Assembly: GCA_048201935.1 (NCBI GenBank)
Contig: DBFBGR010000003.1
Coordinates: 41,957-105,956 of the forward strand
Reading direction: 5' to 3'
Origin: MGBC124762 sp048201935
GTDB lineage: Bacteria; Bacillota; Clostridia; Oscillospirales; Oscillospiraceae
Length of the DNA stretch: 64,000 bases
Part shown: one piece after another, positions 8,844 through 15,569 of the stretch
Numbering within the stretch: the first letter of the stretch is position 1
Layout: each line of letters starts with the position of its first letter
The notes under the pieces: generated by a model
What the model was told of the DNA's origin: nothing
Databases searched by the model: none
Seen by the model: the letters and a program-made list of their open reading frames with translations, nothing else
Translations under genes and position numbers: made by a program

Positions 8844-8872
8844 ATTATAACATAATAGGGAAGCGGCCACAA
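8844..8872 (-). promoter_or_regulatory. Promoter of the DUF4832-type gene
   Basis: Minus-strand TTGTGG (8867-8872) and TATAAT (8844-8849) with a 17-bp spacer. Confidence 0.55.
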
Positions 8873-8904
8873 GGGCGACGAGAGCTGTACGTCAAAGCCT
8901 GCCA

Positions 8905-8940
8905 AAAAGCGTCTGAAAACTATGGTTTTCAGACGCTTTT
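8905..8940 (-). terminator. Terminator of tRNA-Thr
   Basis: 16-bp perfect inverted repeat (8905-8920 and 8925-8940) beginning three bases past the tRNA CCA end, with T-runs on both sides. Confidence 0.8.
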
Positions 8941-8942
8941 GT

Positions 8943-9017
8943 TGGAGCTACTGGTCAGAATCGAACTGACAACCTTCTCATTACGAGTGAGATGCTCTAC
9001 CATTGAGCCACAGTAGC
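8943..9017 (-). tRNA. tRNA-Thr (anticodon CGU)
   Basis: Read on the minus strand, it folds into a full cloverleaf: acceptor GCTACTG/CAGTAGC, D stem GCTC/GAGC, anticodon stem TCTCA/TGAGA with loop CTCGTAA, and T stem GTCAG/CTGAC with TTCGATT loop. The anticodon CGU reads ACG threonine codons. The CCA end is encoded. Confidence 0.95.
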
Positions 9018-9042
9018 GTATGAACTTTTCTGGTGCTCAGGT

Positions 9043-9071
9043 ACTATACCACATTTTCCAACCATCGTCAA
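9043..9071 (-). promoter_or_regulatory. Promoter of tRNA-Thr
   Basis: Minus-strand TTGACG (9066-9071) and TATAGT (9043-9048) with a 17-bp spacer, 26 bp before the tRNA. Confidence 0.7.
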
Positions 9072-9080
9072 GTCCGGCAG

Positions 9081-9110
9081 TTGCATACTTTTTCCCATTT
9101 ATGCTATACT
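9081..9110 (+). promoter_or_regulatory. Promoter of the eutT-like operon
   Basis: TTGCAT (9081-9086) and TATACT (9105-9110) with an 18-bp spacer, 38 bp before the start codon. Confidence 0.6.
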
Positions 9111-9147
9111 ACACAAAAGAAATGTTGGGACGAAAGGGGCCGGGGTC

Positions 9148-9714
9148 ATGGAGAAAAAACCGCTCTACAAGGGCCTGGGAGGCAGGCGGTTCCAGGAGAA
9201 GCCCGAGGACTGGACCCACCTGGACGCGGAGCTTTTGGTGCCCAAGGACCATCCCCGCATCCGCTTTCGGGGCCAGATGGACCTGCTGGAGGCCAAGGTG
9301 GTCAAGGCCCAGGCGGAGCTGGTGGAGCATAAGGCTCCGGCGGCGTTGGTGGCCGACCTGGAGACCATCGTGGAGCTGTGCCGCCAGATCATCCGCAGCG
9401 AGGTGCTGGACGAGCCTTTACCTGTCCAGGACATCATCGGCCTGTCCGCCCAGGAGCTGCGGCGGCAGTCCCACGACCCCCAGGGGGTCTTCGGCGTGGA
9501 GTATATGAAGCTGCCCAGCCACACCCTGGGCTTTGTCTACGCCGCCCTCAACGAGTTGCGGGCCCAGGCCCGGACGGCGGAGACGGTGGCGGTGAGCGCC
9601 CTTTCGGGCCATCCCACCGCCGCCCAGCGGGACATTTTACGGACCATGAACCGCCTGTCCAGCGCCTTTCACATCCTGATGTGCCGGGTGCTCAGCGGCT
9701 ACTATGACCGCTGA
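9148..9714 (+). CDS. eutT: EutT-like cobalamin adenosyltransferase
   Basis: 188 residues resembling the C-terminal part of EutT, which makes adenosylcobalamin for ethanolamine ammonia-lyase. Shared landmarks are LVPKDHPRIRFRG (about 30-42), the helix with CRQIIRSEVLDEPL (about 78-91), the IGLSAQELRRQSHDP segment and the final RTMNRLSSAFHILM helix. The N-terminal half of enterobacterial EutT, with its HxxCxxC-type metal motif, is missing. It overlaps the next gene by 11 bases and starts a three-gene operon ending in a eutN-like gene. No ammonia-lyase (eutBC) or shell hexamer genes lie in the window. Confidence 0.75.
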   Translation: MEKKPLYKGLGGRRFQEKPEDWTHLDAELLVPKDHPRIRFRGQMDLLEAKVVKAQAELVEHKAPAALVADLETIVELCRQIIRSEVLDEPLPVQDIIGLSAQELRRQSHDPQGVFGVEYMKLPSHTLGFVYAALNELRAQARTAETVAVSALSGHPTAAQRDILRTMNRLSSAFHILMCRVLSGYYDR

Positions 9715-10129
9715 GGGCGGTCTGGCGTTGCTGGACCAGCCCGGCGAGCCGCTGGGGGCCTACCTCCGGGCGGTTTTGGACCGGGCGGGACTGCTGGGAG
9801 ACGGCAGCGGCGGCCTTGTACTGCCGGTGCTGACAGGGCAGGTGGTCTGCCAGGTCTACGCCGGGGTCTGCCCGGATGACCGGGCCCGGCAGGTCTTGGA
9901 CGCGCTGCTGGCGTGTAGGTCGGTGTGGGTCCCGGAGGAGGGCCTGTCCGATTTGGGGACCGGCCCCTTGGGGCGGCTGGTACGAGAGCGGCTATACACA
10001 CTGCGCCGGGCGGGCTTGCGCATCTGTCCGCTGGGCCGTTTGGCGGCGCTGGCGGCAGGGGAAGGGGAGAGAGGCTATGGAGCTGGGCCGGGTCCGGGGT
10101 TCGGTCTGGTGCACCAAAAAATCCGGTGA
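9704..10129 (+). CDS. Unknown protein in a microcompartment fragment
   Basis: 141 residues that I do not confidently recognise. The N-terminal 110 residues look like a compact alpha/beta domain (LVLPVLTGQVVCQVYAGVC, GPLGRLVRERLYTLRRAG). The last 25 residues are Gly/Pro-rich and are read through the start of the eutN-like gene in another frame. That gives an unusually long 53-base overlap, so the natural end may be earlier or a frameshift may exist near 10070. Its position between eutT-like and eutN-like genes suggests a microcompartment-associated assembly or enzyme-support protein, perhaps PduM- or EutQ-like; this is inference only. Confidence 0.55.
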   Translation: MTAEGGLALLDQPGEPLGAYLRAVLDRAGLLGDGSGGLVLPVLTGQVVCQVYAGVCPDDRARQVLDALLACRSVWVPEEGLSDLGTGPLGRLVRERLYTLRRAGLRICPLGRLAALAAGEGERGYGAGPGPGFGLVHQKIR

Positions 10130-10346
10130 GCTGTCCGGGTGCAAGCTCTTGCTGGTGGAGGGCTGGGACCCGGTGGACAAGGCCGCCGGCGGCAAGCTGC
10201 GGGTGTGCGCCGACATCATCGGCGCGGGGGTGGGCGAGGGCGTGCTCATCGCCACCGGCACCGCCGCCCGCCGGGCCATCGGCGCGGAGAAAGCGCCGGT
10301 GGACGCGGCGGTGGTGGCCATCGTGGACGGGCTGGAGTGCCCTTAG
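10077..10346 (+). CDS. eutN: EutN/CcmL-family microcompartment vertex protein
   Basis: 89 residues with the pattern of the pentameric shell vertex proteins EutN/CcmL/PduN. It has a short basic start (MELGRVRGSVWCTKKS), the KLLLVEGWDP strand, the GAGVGEGVLIATGTAARRA turn where VGEGVL and TGSSAR-like residues are conserved, and a final VVAIVDGLE strand. Pentamers of this family close the corners of protein shells. It is the last gene of the eutT-like operon. ATG 10077 has a GGGGAGAGAGG ribosome site. No BMC-hexamer gene is present nearby, so its shell partners, if any, are elsewhere. Confidence 0.85.
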   Translation: MELGRVRGSVWCTKKSGELSGCKLLLVEGWDPVDKAAGGKLRVCADIIGAGVGEGVLIATGTAARRAIGAEKAPVDAAVVAIVDGLECP

Positions 10347-10555
10347 AGCCGCTCCAGGGCCTGGATGGTCTCGGCCAGGGTCCGCTGGGGCAAAAAGCCG
10401 CCCACCAGGGCGATGAGCTGCTCCAGGGTCACCGTTTTGGCCGAGCCGGAGAACTGTTTGCGAAAGACCAGGGGAAATTTTTTCCGCAAAAGCTCCCTGG
10501 CGCCGGGGTAGTCCAGAATTTCCCCAATGGTGATCTGCTGATGGCGTAGGTCCAT
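10343..10555 (-). CDS. Small protein of unknown function
   Basis: 70 residues, mostly helical, with the segment ITIGEILDYPGARELLRKKFP followed by a second amphipathic part LEQLIALVGGFLPQ. Similar short modules of the type GELL-P-A--VL-K-FP occur in clostridial hypothetical proteins. ATG 10555 is chosen because AAAGGA lies upstream; longer in-frame starts would run through the repeat at 10583-10626. It converges on the eutN-like gene with a four-base overlap. Function unknown. Confidence 0.55.
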   Translation of the reverse strand: MDLRHQQITIGEILDYPGARELLRKKFPLVFRKQFSGSAKTVTLEQLIALVGGFLPQRTLAETIQALERL

Positions 10556-10582
10556 GGGTATCACATCCTTTCCAGGGCATTG

Positions 10583-10626
10583 TATGCGCCCTCGGCGGCG
10601 CATAGTCCGCCCCTCGGCGGCGCATA
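10583..10626. repeat. Tandem 15-bp direct repeat with hairpin
   Basis: CCTCGGCGGCGCATA occurs at 10590-10604 and 10612-10626 (period 22). TATGCGCC (10583-10590) also pairs with GGCGCATA (10597-10604). It lies between two divergently read short genes and could be a regulatory site. Confidence 0.5.
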
Positions 10627-10664
10627 CTAGCCGTGCGTGAATGCGCGAAAGGAGATGCCTTGTT

Positions 10665-10856
10665 ATGAACTGCAATGCCAACGAATCCATCCAGTGCTCC
10701 GTCACCAGTTGCGCCCACCACTGCGGCGACAAAAACTACTGCTCGCTGAAGACCATCAAGGTGGGCTGCTGCGACCCCTCCGTGGCCCAGTGCGACCAGA
10801 CCCAGTGCGCCTCTTTTGACCTGGGCGCCCACGGCACCACCTGCTGCAAGGGCTGA
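10665..10856 (+). CDS. Cys-rich DUF1540-type protein
   Basis: 63 residues with eleven cysteines, including CSVTSCAHHCGDKNYCSL and CCDPSVAQCDQTQCASF. This spacing fits the DUF1540 family of small clostridial proteins, in which the cysteines probably bind metal. It starts at ATG 10665 after GAAAGGAG and is followed by an intrinsic terminator. Role unknown; many such genes are expressed late in growth or sporulation in relatives, which is not shown here. Confidence 0.8.
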   Translation: MNCNANESIQCSVTSCAHHCGDKNYCSLKTIKVGCCDPSVAQCDQTQCASFDLGAHGTTCCKG

Positions 10857-10871
10857 GCCTGGAAATAAAAG

Positions 10872-10909
10872 ATCAGGGACCTGCCTTGCGGGCGGGTCCC
10901 TGATTTTTT
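10872..10909. terminator. Intrinsic terminator
   Basis: Stem ATCAGGGACCTGCC / GGCGGGTCCCTGAT (10872-10885 and 10891-10904) followed by a T-run, shared by two convergent Cys-rich genes. Confidence 0.8.
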
Positions 10910-10913
10910 GCGC

Positions 10914-11168
10914 TCAGCCCTTCTGCTGGGCCAACTGGGCGGCGGTCAGGGCGTTCAGCGCGCCCAAAATGTCGCACAGCAGCTTGTTTTGGCACTCCAG
11001 AAGTCCCTGGAGCTCCCGCCAGCCGCAGCAGCCGCAGCTCTGGGAGCTCTGGCCGGCTCCGGCGTCGATGTGAGTGGTGGGCATATCCTCCAACGCCCGG
11101 CGGCGCTGGAGCCAGGCCACCTGGCAGCAGGGGGCCTGGGCGCAGGTACAGGTTTTCTCAGCCATCAT
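10914..11168 (-). CDS. Small Cys-rich protein of unknown function
   Basis: 84 residues. The N-terminal part carries CTCAQAPCC, then a QSCGCCGW motif, then a helical tail with LLECQNKLLCDILGALNAL. The cysteine spacing suggests metal binding or a disulfide-linked coat-type protein; I cannot name a family. Tandem ATGs at 11168 and 11165 follow AGGAGGG. It converges on the DUF1540-type gene across a shared terminator. Confidence 0.6.
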   Translation of the reverse strand: MMAEKTCTCAQAPCCQVAWLQRRRALEDMPTTHIDAGAGQSSQSCGCCGWRELQGLLECQNKLLCDILGALNALTAAQLAQQKG

Positions 11169-11202
11169 GCAACCCTCCTTGCACCTATCCTATGCGCCGG
11201 GC

Positions 11203-11231
11203 TTGACAAATGCCCACCAAAAGACTATGCT
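11203..11231 (+). promoter_or_regulatory. Promoter of the SsuABC-like operon
   Basis: TTGACA (11203-11208) and TATGCT (11226-11231) with a 17-bp spacer, 43 bp before the start codon. Confidence 0.7.
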
Positions 11232-11274
11232 TAGCAGGAATGATTTCTAACATCAAACTTTAGGAGGAGTCCCC

Positions 11275-12360
11275 ATGAAAACCACCGTGAAAAAACTGCT
11301 TTGCCTGGCCCTGGCGCTGAGCCTGGTCCTGGCTGTGTGCCTGACCGGCTGCGGCCCCAAGGAGCCCGAGCCCTCCCCCAGCGTGGAGCCGTCGGCCAGT
11401 GTGGAGCCCTCGCCCAGCGTAGAGCCCGCCCCGGAGCGGACGGCGGTGAAGCTGGCGGTGCTGTCCGGCCCCACCGGCGTGGGGGCGGCCAAGCTCATGG
11501 CCGACAGCGAGGCGGGGAACACGCGCAACGATTACACCGTCACCCTGTGTACCGACAACCAGCAGGTGATGGCTGGGCTCACCAACGGCGAGTTTGACAT
11601 CGCCGCCGTAGCCACCAACGTGGCCGCCAACCTCTATCATAAGTCCAATGGGGCCGTCCAGATGGCCGCCATCAACACCCTGGGCGTGCTCTACATCCTG
11701 GGCCCGGCGGACAAGCCCCTGACCTCCCTGTCGGAGCTCAAGGGCAAGACCCTCTACGCCACCGGCCAGGGGGCCAACCCGGAGTATGTGCTCAACTATC
11801 TGCTGACCGAGAGCGGCGTGGCGGGGGATGTGGACATCGTCTGGCAGGCCGCCGAAGAGGTCACCGCCACCATGCTCCAGAGCAAGGGGGAGTACTGCAT
11901 GCTGCCCGTCCCCGCCGCCACCGCCCTGGAGGTCAAGAGCGAGGGCAAGCTGACCGCTCAGATCAGCCTCTCCGACGTGTGGGACAGCCTGGAAAACGGC
12001 TCCCAGCTCACCATGGGCTGCGTGGTGGTGCGCACCGCCTTCGCCCAGGAGCATCCTGAGGCGGTGGACGCATTCCTCAACGAGTACGCCCAGTCCATCG
12101 ACTACATGGCCGACCCTGTCAACATGGCCGTGTCCAGCAACCTGAACCCCGCCCAGCTAGTGGCCAACTACGGCATCGCCCCCTCGGCGGCCATCGCCGG
12201 CAAGGCCATCCCCCAGTGCAACCTGGTGTGCATCACGGGCGCGGATATGCGCGCCACCATCCAGGGCTACTATGAGGTGCTCTACGCCGCCGACCCCGCC
12301 GCCATCGGCGGCGCCATGCCCGACGACGCGTTCTACTATCTGGACGCCGTGGTGGAGTAA
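11275..12360 (+). CDS. ABC transporter substrate-binding lipoprotein (SsuA/TauA/ThiY-like)
   Basis: 361 residues with a lipoprotein signal ending LTGC (Cys26) and a linker of repeated SVEPS units (about residues 34-54). The mature part has the NMT1/SsuA layout: VKLAVLSGPTGVGAAKLM at the start, GEFDIAAVATNVAANLY in the middle and KGKTLYATGQGANPEYVL. This family binds sulfonates, nitrate, thiamine precursors and similar small molecules. The substrate here is unknown. ATG 11275 follows AGGAGG, and its stop overlaps the permease start (TAATG). Confidence 0.88.
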   Translation: MKTTVKKLLCLALALSLVLAVCLTGCGPKEPEPSPSVEPSASVEPSPSVEPAPERTAVKLAVLSGPTGVGAAKLMADSEAGNTRNDYTVTLCTDNQQVMAGLTNGEFDIAAVATNVAANLYHKSNGAVQMAAINTLGVLYILGPADKPLTSLSELKGKTLYATGQGANPEYVLNYLLTESGVAGDVDIVWQAAEEVTATMLQSKGEYCMLPVPAATALEVKSEGKLTAQISLSDVWDSLENGSQLTMGCVVVRTAFAQEHPEAVDAFLNEYAQSIDYMADPVNMAVSSNLNPAQLVANYGIAPSAAIAGKAIPQCNLVCITGADMRATIQGYYEVLYAADPAAIGGAMPDDAFYYLDAVVE

Positions 12361-13127
12361 TGGGGGAAGGTCGGCGCAAAACGGTTTGGAAGATCGCCCT
12401 GCCCCTGGTCCTGTGGCTGGGGGTCTGGCAGTTCGCGGCCTGGCGGGTAGGCCAGTCGCTGCTGCTGCCTGGGCCCTGGGAGGTGCTGACGCGCCTTTTC
12501 GCGCTGGCCGGGACGGGGGAGTTCTGGGCCACGTGTCTGGTGAGCCTGGGCCGGGTGTTCCTGGGGGGAGCCCTGGGAGCGCTTTTGGGCATGGCGGTGG
12601 CGGCGCTTTCCGCGTGGAAGGCTCCCATCGGCTGGGCGCTGAGCCCACTCATGAAGATCGTCCGGGCCACCCCGGTGGCCTCCTTCATCCTGCTCATCTG
12701 GCTGTGGTGCAGCGCCACATGGGTGCCGGTGGTCATCGCCGCGCTGATGTCCGCCCCGGTGGTGTGGAGCGCCGCCGCCCAGGGTATTGAGAGCGTGGAC
12801 GAAACGCTTTTGGAGCTGGCCCGGGCCTACCGCTTTGACACGTGGAAGACCGCCCGGCTCATCTACATCCCCAGCGCCCGGGGTGCGGTAGTTGCCGGGT
12901 GCCGGACCGCCATGGGCCTTGCCTGGAAGGCCGGGGTGGCCGCCGAGGCGCTGAGCCGTCCCCGGCTGGCCCTGGGCAGCCAGGTCTACAACGCCAAGGT
13001 CTATCTGGAGACCCCCGACCTCTTCGCCTGGACGGCGGCGGTGGTGGTCTTGTCATTCCTGCTGGAGCGGGCCCTTTGGGGGCTGTGGCGGCTTTGGGAG
13101 AGGAGGTGCGGGAATGGAGCTTCGTGA
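12360..13127 (+). CDS. ABC transporter permease (SsuC/TauC-like)
   Basis: 255-residue membrane protein with about six helices. The cytoplasmic coupling loop reads ETLLELARAYRFDTWKTARLIYIPSA-like around residues 140-165, matching the EAA-loop region of SsuC/TauC/ThiX permeases. Two copies should form the channel. Its start shares one base with the stop of the binding-protein gene and its end overlaps the ATPase gene by 14 bases, so all three are translationally coupled. Confidence 0.9.
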   Translation: MGEGRRKTVWKIALPLVLWLGVWQFAAWRVGQSLLLPGPWEVLTRLFALAGTGEFWATCLVSLGRVFLGGALGALLGMAVAALSAWKAPIGWALSPLMKIVRATPVASFILLIWLWCSATWVPVVIAALMSAPVVWSAAAQGIESVDETLLELARAYRFDTWKTARLIYIPSARGAVVAGCRTAMGLAWKAGVAAEALSRPRLALGSQVYNAKVYLETPDLFAWTAAVVVLSFLLERALWGLWRLWERRCGNGAS

Positions 13128-13635
13128 CCTCGCCGTCCGCTTTGGGGACAAGGTGATCTTCGACCACGCCGACTTTACCTTCCCCGATCAGGGCCTGACC
13201 CTGCTGACCGGGCCCTCGGGGGTGGGCAAAACCACCCTTTTGAAGGCCCTTTTTGAGCGTTACCGGGCCGATACCGCCTTCCTCTTTCAGGAGGACCGGC
13301 TGCTGCCCTGGCGGACGGCGGAGCAGCACCTGCTGGACGTGATGCCCCGGCCCGATAGGGCTTTGTCGGCGGAGCTTTTGGCGCTGGTGGAGCTCGCCGG
13401 CGAGGAGAAAAGCTACCCATCCCAGCTCTCCGGCGGCATGGCCCGGCGGCTGGCTCTGGGGCGGTGCTTGGCCCTGCCCAGCGTGCGGCTGCTGCTGGAT
13501 GAGCCCTTCGCCGGGGTAGACCCCGCCCGGCAGGAGAGAATTTTAGAGCGGCTCAAGGCCCTCCAAAAACCCATCGTCATGACCGGGCACCAAGAGAACT
13601 TGCGTGCCTGGGCTGACCACATCATCGAATTATAG
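13114..13635 (+). CDS. Compact ABC transporter ATP-binding protein
   Basis: 173 residues, clearly shorter than the usual 240-260 for SsuB/TauB. All catalytic elements are present: Walker A GPSGVGKT (33-40), Q-loop FLFQEDRLLPW, signature LSGGM (about 103), Walker B RLLLDEPFAG (about 125) and an H-loop MTGHQ (about 157). The missing length is in the beta-subdomain before Walker A and the helical part. It energises the importer with the two preceding genes. It is probably functional but minimal; a truncated gene is less likely because both ends are intact. Confidence 0.87.
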   Translation: MELRDLAVRFGDKVIFDHADFTFPDQGLTLLTGPSGVGKTTLLKALFERYRADTAFLFQEDRLLPWRTAEQHLLDVMPRPDRALSAELLALVELAGEEKSYPSQLSGGMARRLALGRCLALPSVRLLLDEPFAGVDPARQERILERLKALQKPIVMTGHQENLRAWADHIIEL

Positions 13636-13652
13636 AAAGGGATGGCTCTAAG

Positions 13653-15032
13653 ATGAAAAAATGGTTGTCTTTCGCGCTGGCTGTATGCCTGCTGCTGACC
13701 CCGGCCCTGGGGGCAGAGGAGACCGCGCCCGCCGCCGACCAGGCCCCCTCGGCCTGGTCGCTGCCCTATCTGGCCGACGCCCGGGCGCTGAAGCTGGTGG
13801 ACGACGGCGCTAATGGCTCCATGGCGGACCCCGTTACCGACCAGGAGATCGCCGCTCTTGCGGAGACGGTATACCACAAGCTGGCCCTGCTCACCGGCGA
13901 GGTGGAGGCGTTTGCCTGGGCGGGGACGGGCAACACCCGGGGCGATGTGGCCCATGCCCTGGGGGCCGCCCTTCAGGCCGCCGGCGTGACCGACGCCCAG
14001 GCGGTGGAGGCCCTCCAGGCCCTGAACGTGCTGCTGGGCGACGGCGTCTCCCTGGCCCTGGAGCGGACGTGTACTTATGAAGAGGCCGTGACCCTGGCCA
14101 CCCGGACCGTTTTGGCGGTCTACGACGCGCAAAACGCGGGCTCCAAGGGCCTTTTGTGGAAGGCCACCCATGAGGGGAACACCGTCTACCTCCTGGGCAC
14201 CGCCCACATGGACCGGGGCAATCTATACCCCTTCCACCAGACCCTGCGCCAGGCCATCCAGTCCGCCGACACGGTGGTGCTGGAGCTGGACTTCCAGGAC
14301 CCGGCGGGGATGGAGGAGTTCGCCGCCATGCAGGTCTACGGCGAGGGCGACAGCCTGAAAAACCACATCCCCGAGGAGTTATACACCCGCACCATCAACG
14401 CCTTTTCTTCCGCTTTGGGCGCTGACGAGGAGCAGTTGAGCCGCTTCAAGCCCTGGGCCCTAGCCCTCACCGTCACCAGCCTGATGGCCAGCGACGAGAC
14501 CGCCGGGGACGCGCCTCTGGCCATCGACCTCTACATCGACGCCGCCGCCCGCAACGCGGGCAAGACCGTCACCGGCGCGGAGACCTACGCCCTGCAGGGC
14601 GCTATCTTCGACACCCTCAGCCCCGACTACCAGGTGGCCAACCTGGACAGCGCGGTGGCCCTGCTGGAGACCGCCTCCGCCGACGGTTCCCAGGAGGTGG
14701 ACCCGGAGGTCCAGGCCGCCTTGGAGGCCCAGGAGAAGATGATGGATGACATGATGACCGCATGGCAGACCGCCGACCTGGCGCTGTTTGGCCAGACCTA
14801 CGACAAGGAAGCCATCGTCACCTCCGACGACGAGGTCAACGCCCGGCTGTTCACCGACCGGGACCCGGGGATGGTGGAGGTGGCCCGGCGTTATCTGGAG
14901 TTGGAGGGGGAGAACACCACCTTCATCGCCTTTGGCGCGGGCCATATGGTGGCCCCCGGCGGCGTGGTCCCCGAGCTGGAAAAGCTGGGCTACGCCGTGG
15001 AGCAGGTCACCGACTACACCTCCGCGCCTTGA
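13653..15032 (+). CDS. Exported TraB/GumN-like protein
   Basis: 459 residues with a signal peptide (residues 1-20). The first 150 residues after it have no motif I recognise. From about residue 165 the TraB/GumN fold starts with KATHEGNTVYLLGTAHMDRG, continues with VVLELDF, and ends with FIAFGAGHMVAPGGVVPELEKLGY. The two GxxH motifs (GTAH, GAGH) and the Glu are the conserved residues of this TIKI-like putative metalloprotease family. It follows the ABC ATPase by 17 bases, probably in the same transcript, and is ended by a terminator. Confidence 0.85.
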   Translation: MKKWLSFALAVCLLLTPALGAEETAPAADQAPSAWSLPYLADARALKLVDDGANGSMADPVTDQEIAALAETVYHKLALLTGEVEAFAWAGTGNTRGDVAHALGAALQAAGVTDAQAVEALQALNVLLGDGVSLALERTCTYEEAVTLATRTVLAVYDAQNAGSKGLLWKATHEGNTVYLLGTAHMDRGNLYPFHQTLRQAIQSADTVVLELDFQDPAGMEEFAAMQVYGEGDSLKNHIPEELYTRTINAFSSALGADEEQLSRFKPWALALTVTSLMASDETAGDAPLAIDLYIDAAARNAGKTVTGAETYALQGAIFDTLSPDYQVANLDSAVALLETASADGSQEVDPEVQAALEAQEKMMDDMMTAWQTADLALFGQTYDKEAIVTSDDEVNARLFTDRDPGMVEVARRYLELEGENTTFIAFGAGHMVAPGGVVPELEKLGYAVEQVTDYTSAP

Positions 15033-15044
15033 CCTTGCGTATAA

Positions 15045-15080
15045 AAAGAGGACGGTCCCAGCCGGGACCGTCCTTCTTTA
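15045..15080. terminator. Intrinsic terminator
   Basis: AGGACGGTCCC (15049-15059) pairs with GGGACCGTCCT (15064-15074), flanked by A-rich and T-rich sequence, between two convergent genes. Confidence 0.75.
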
Positions 15081-15092
15081 TATCTGGGTCGT

Positions 15093-15452
15093 TCAATCCT
15101 CGGTCTTGTCGTCGTCGTCCGCGTCGTCCAGGGGGAGCTGGGCGGCCATGGCCTCGATGTCGGCGTCGGTGATGCCGTCGGCGCTCTTGATGTCGGCGAT
15201 GCGCTCGTTGTTGTAGACGATGCGCTCCTTGCACTCGGCGATCTTGGCGCACAGCGCGGCGAACTCGGGCTCGGGGTCGGCGCCGTGGAGGGCCACATAG
15301 AGCTTGCCCAGCTCGATATGGGCCTTGCGGATGCTGTCTTGCTCGGCGGCGTTGTTCACCTTCAGCTTGGCGATCTCAGTCAGGTCCTTGGCCTTGGCCA
15401 CGCCGCTCTGGGCCACCTCGCTGACCTTGGACATAATGGCGTCAAAATCCAT
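15093..15452 (-). CDS. Small helical protein of unknown function
   Basis: 119 residues. It begins with a helical segment MDFDAIMSKVSEVAQSGV, has a long coiled-coil-like middle (residues 20-95: LTEIAKLKVNNAAEQDSI, CKERIVYNNERIADIK) and ends in an acidic Asp-rich tail. Many Clostridia carry similar proteins annotated as hypothetical, some with an added zinc ribbon that is absent here. ATG 15452 is preferred over an adjacent GTG because AGGAGG is eight bases away. Confidence 0.75.
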   Translation of the reverse strand: MDFDAIMSKVSEVAQSGVAKAKDLTEIAKLKVNNAAEQDSIRKAHIELGKLYVALHGADPEPEFAALCAKIAECKERIVYNNERIADIKSADGITDADIEAMAAQLPLDDADDDDKTED

Positions 15453-15512
15453 CACGCAAACCTCCTGTTTTTCAGTTCGTCCGCCCCTATGTATTCCGGC
15501 GGCGTATCTATA

Positions 15513-15541
15513 ATTGTACTACAAAACCTTGCGGGATACAA
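15513..15541 (-). promoter_or_regulatory. Promoter of the small helical protein gene
   Basis: Minus-strand TTGTAT (15536-15541) and TACAAT (15513-15518) with a 17-bp spacer. Confidence 0.5.
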
Positions 15542-15569
15542 GAGGAATTGGAAGAATTTTGCCTGGGTG

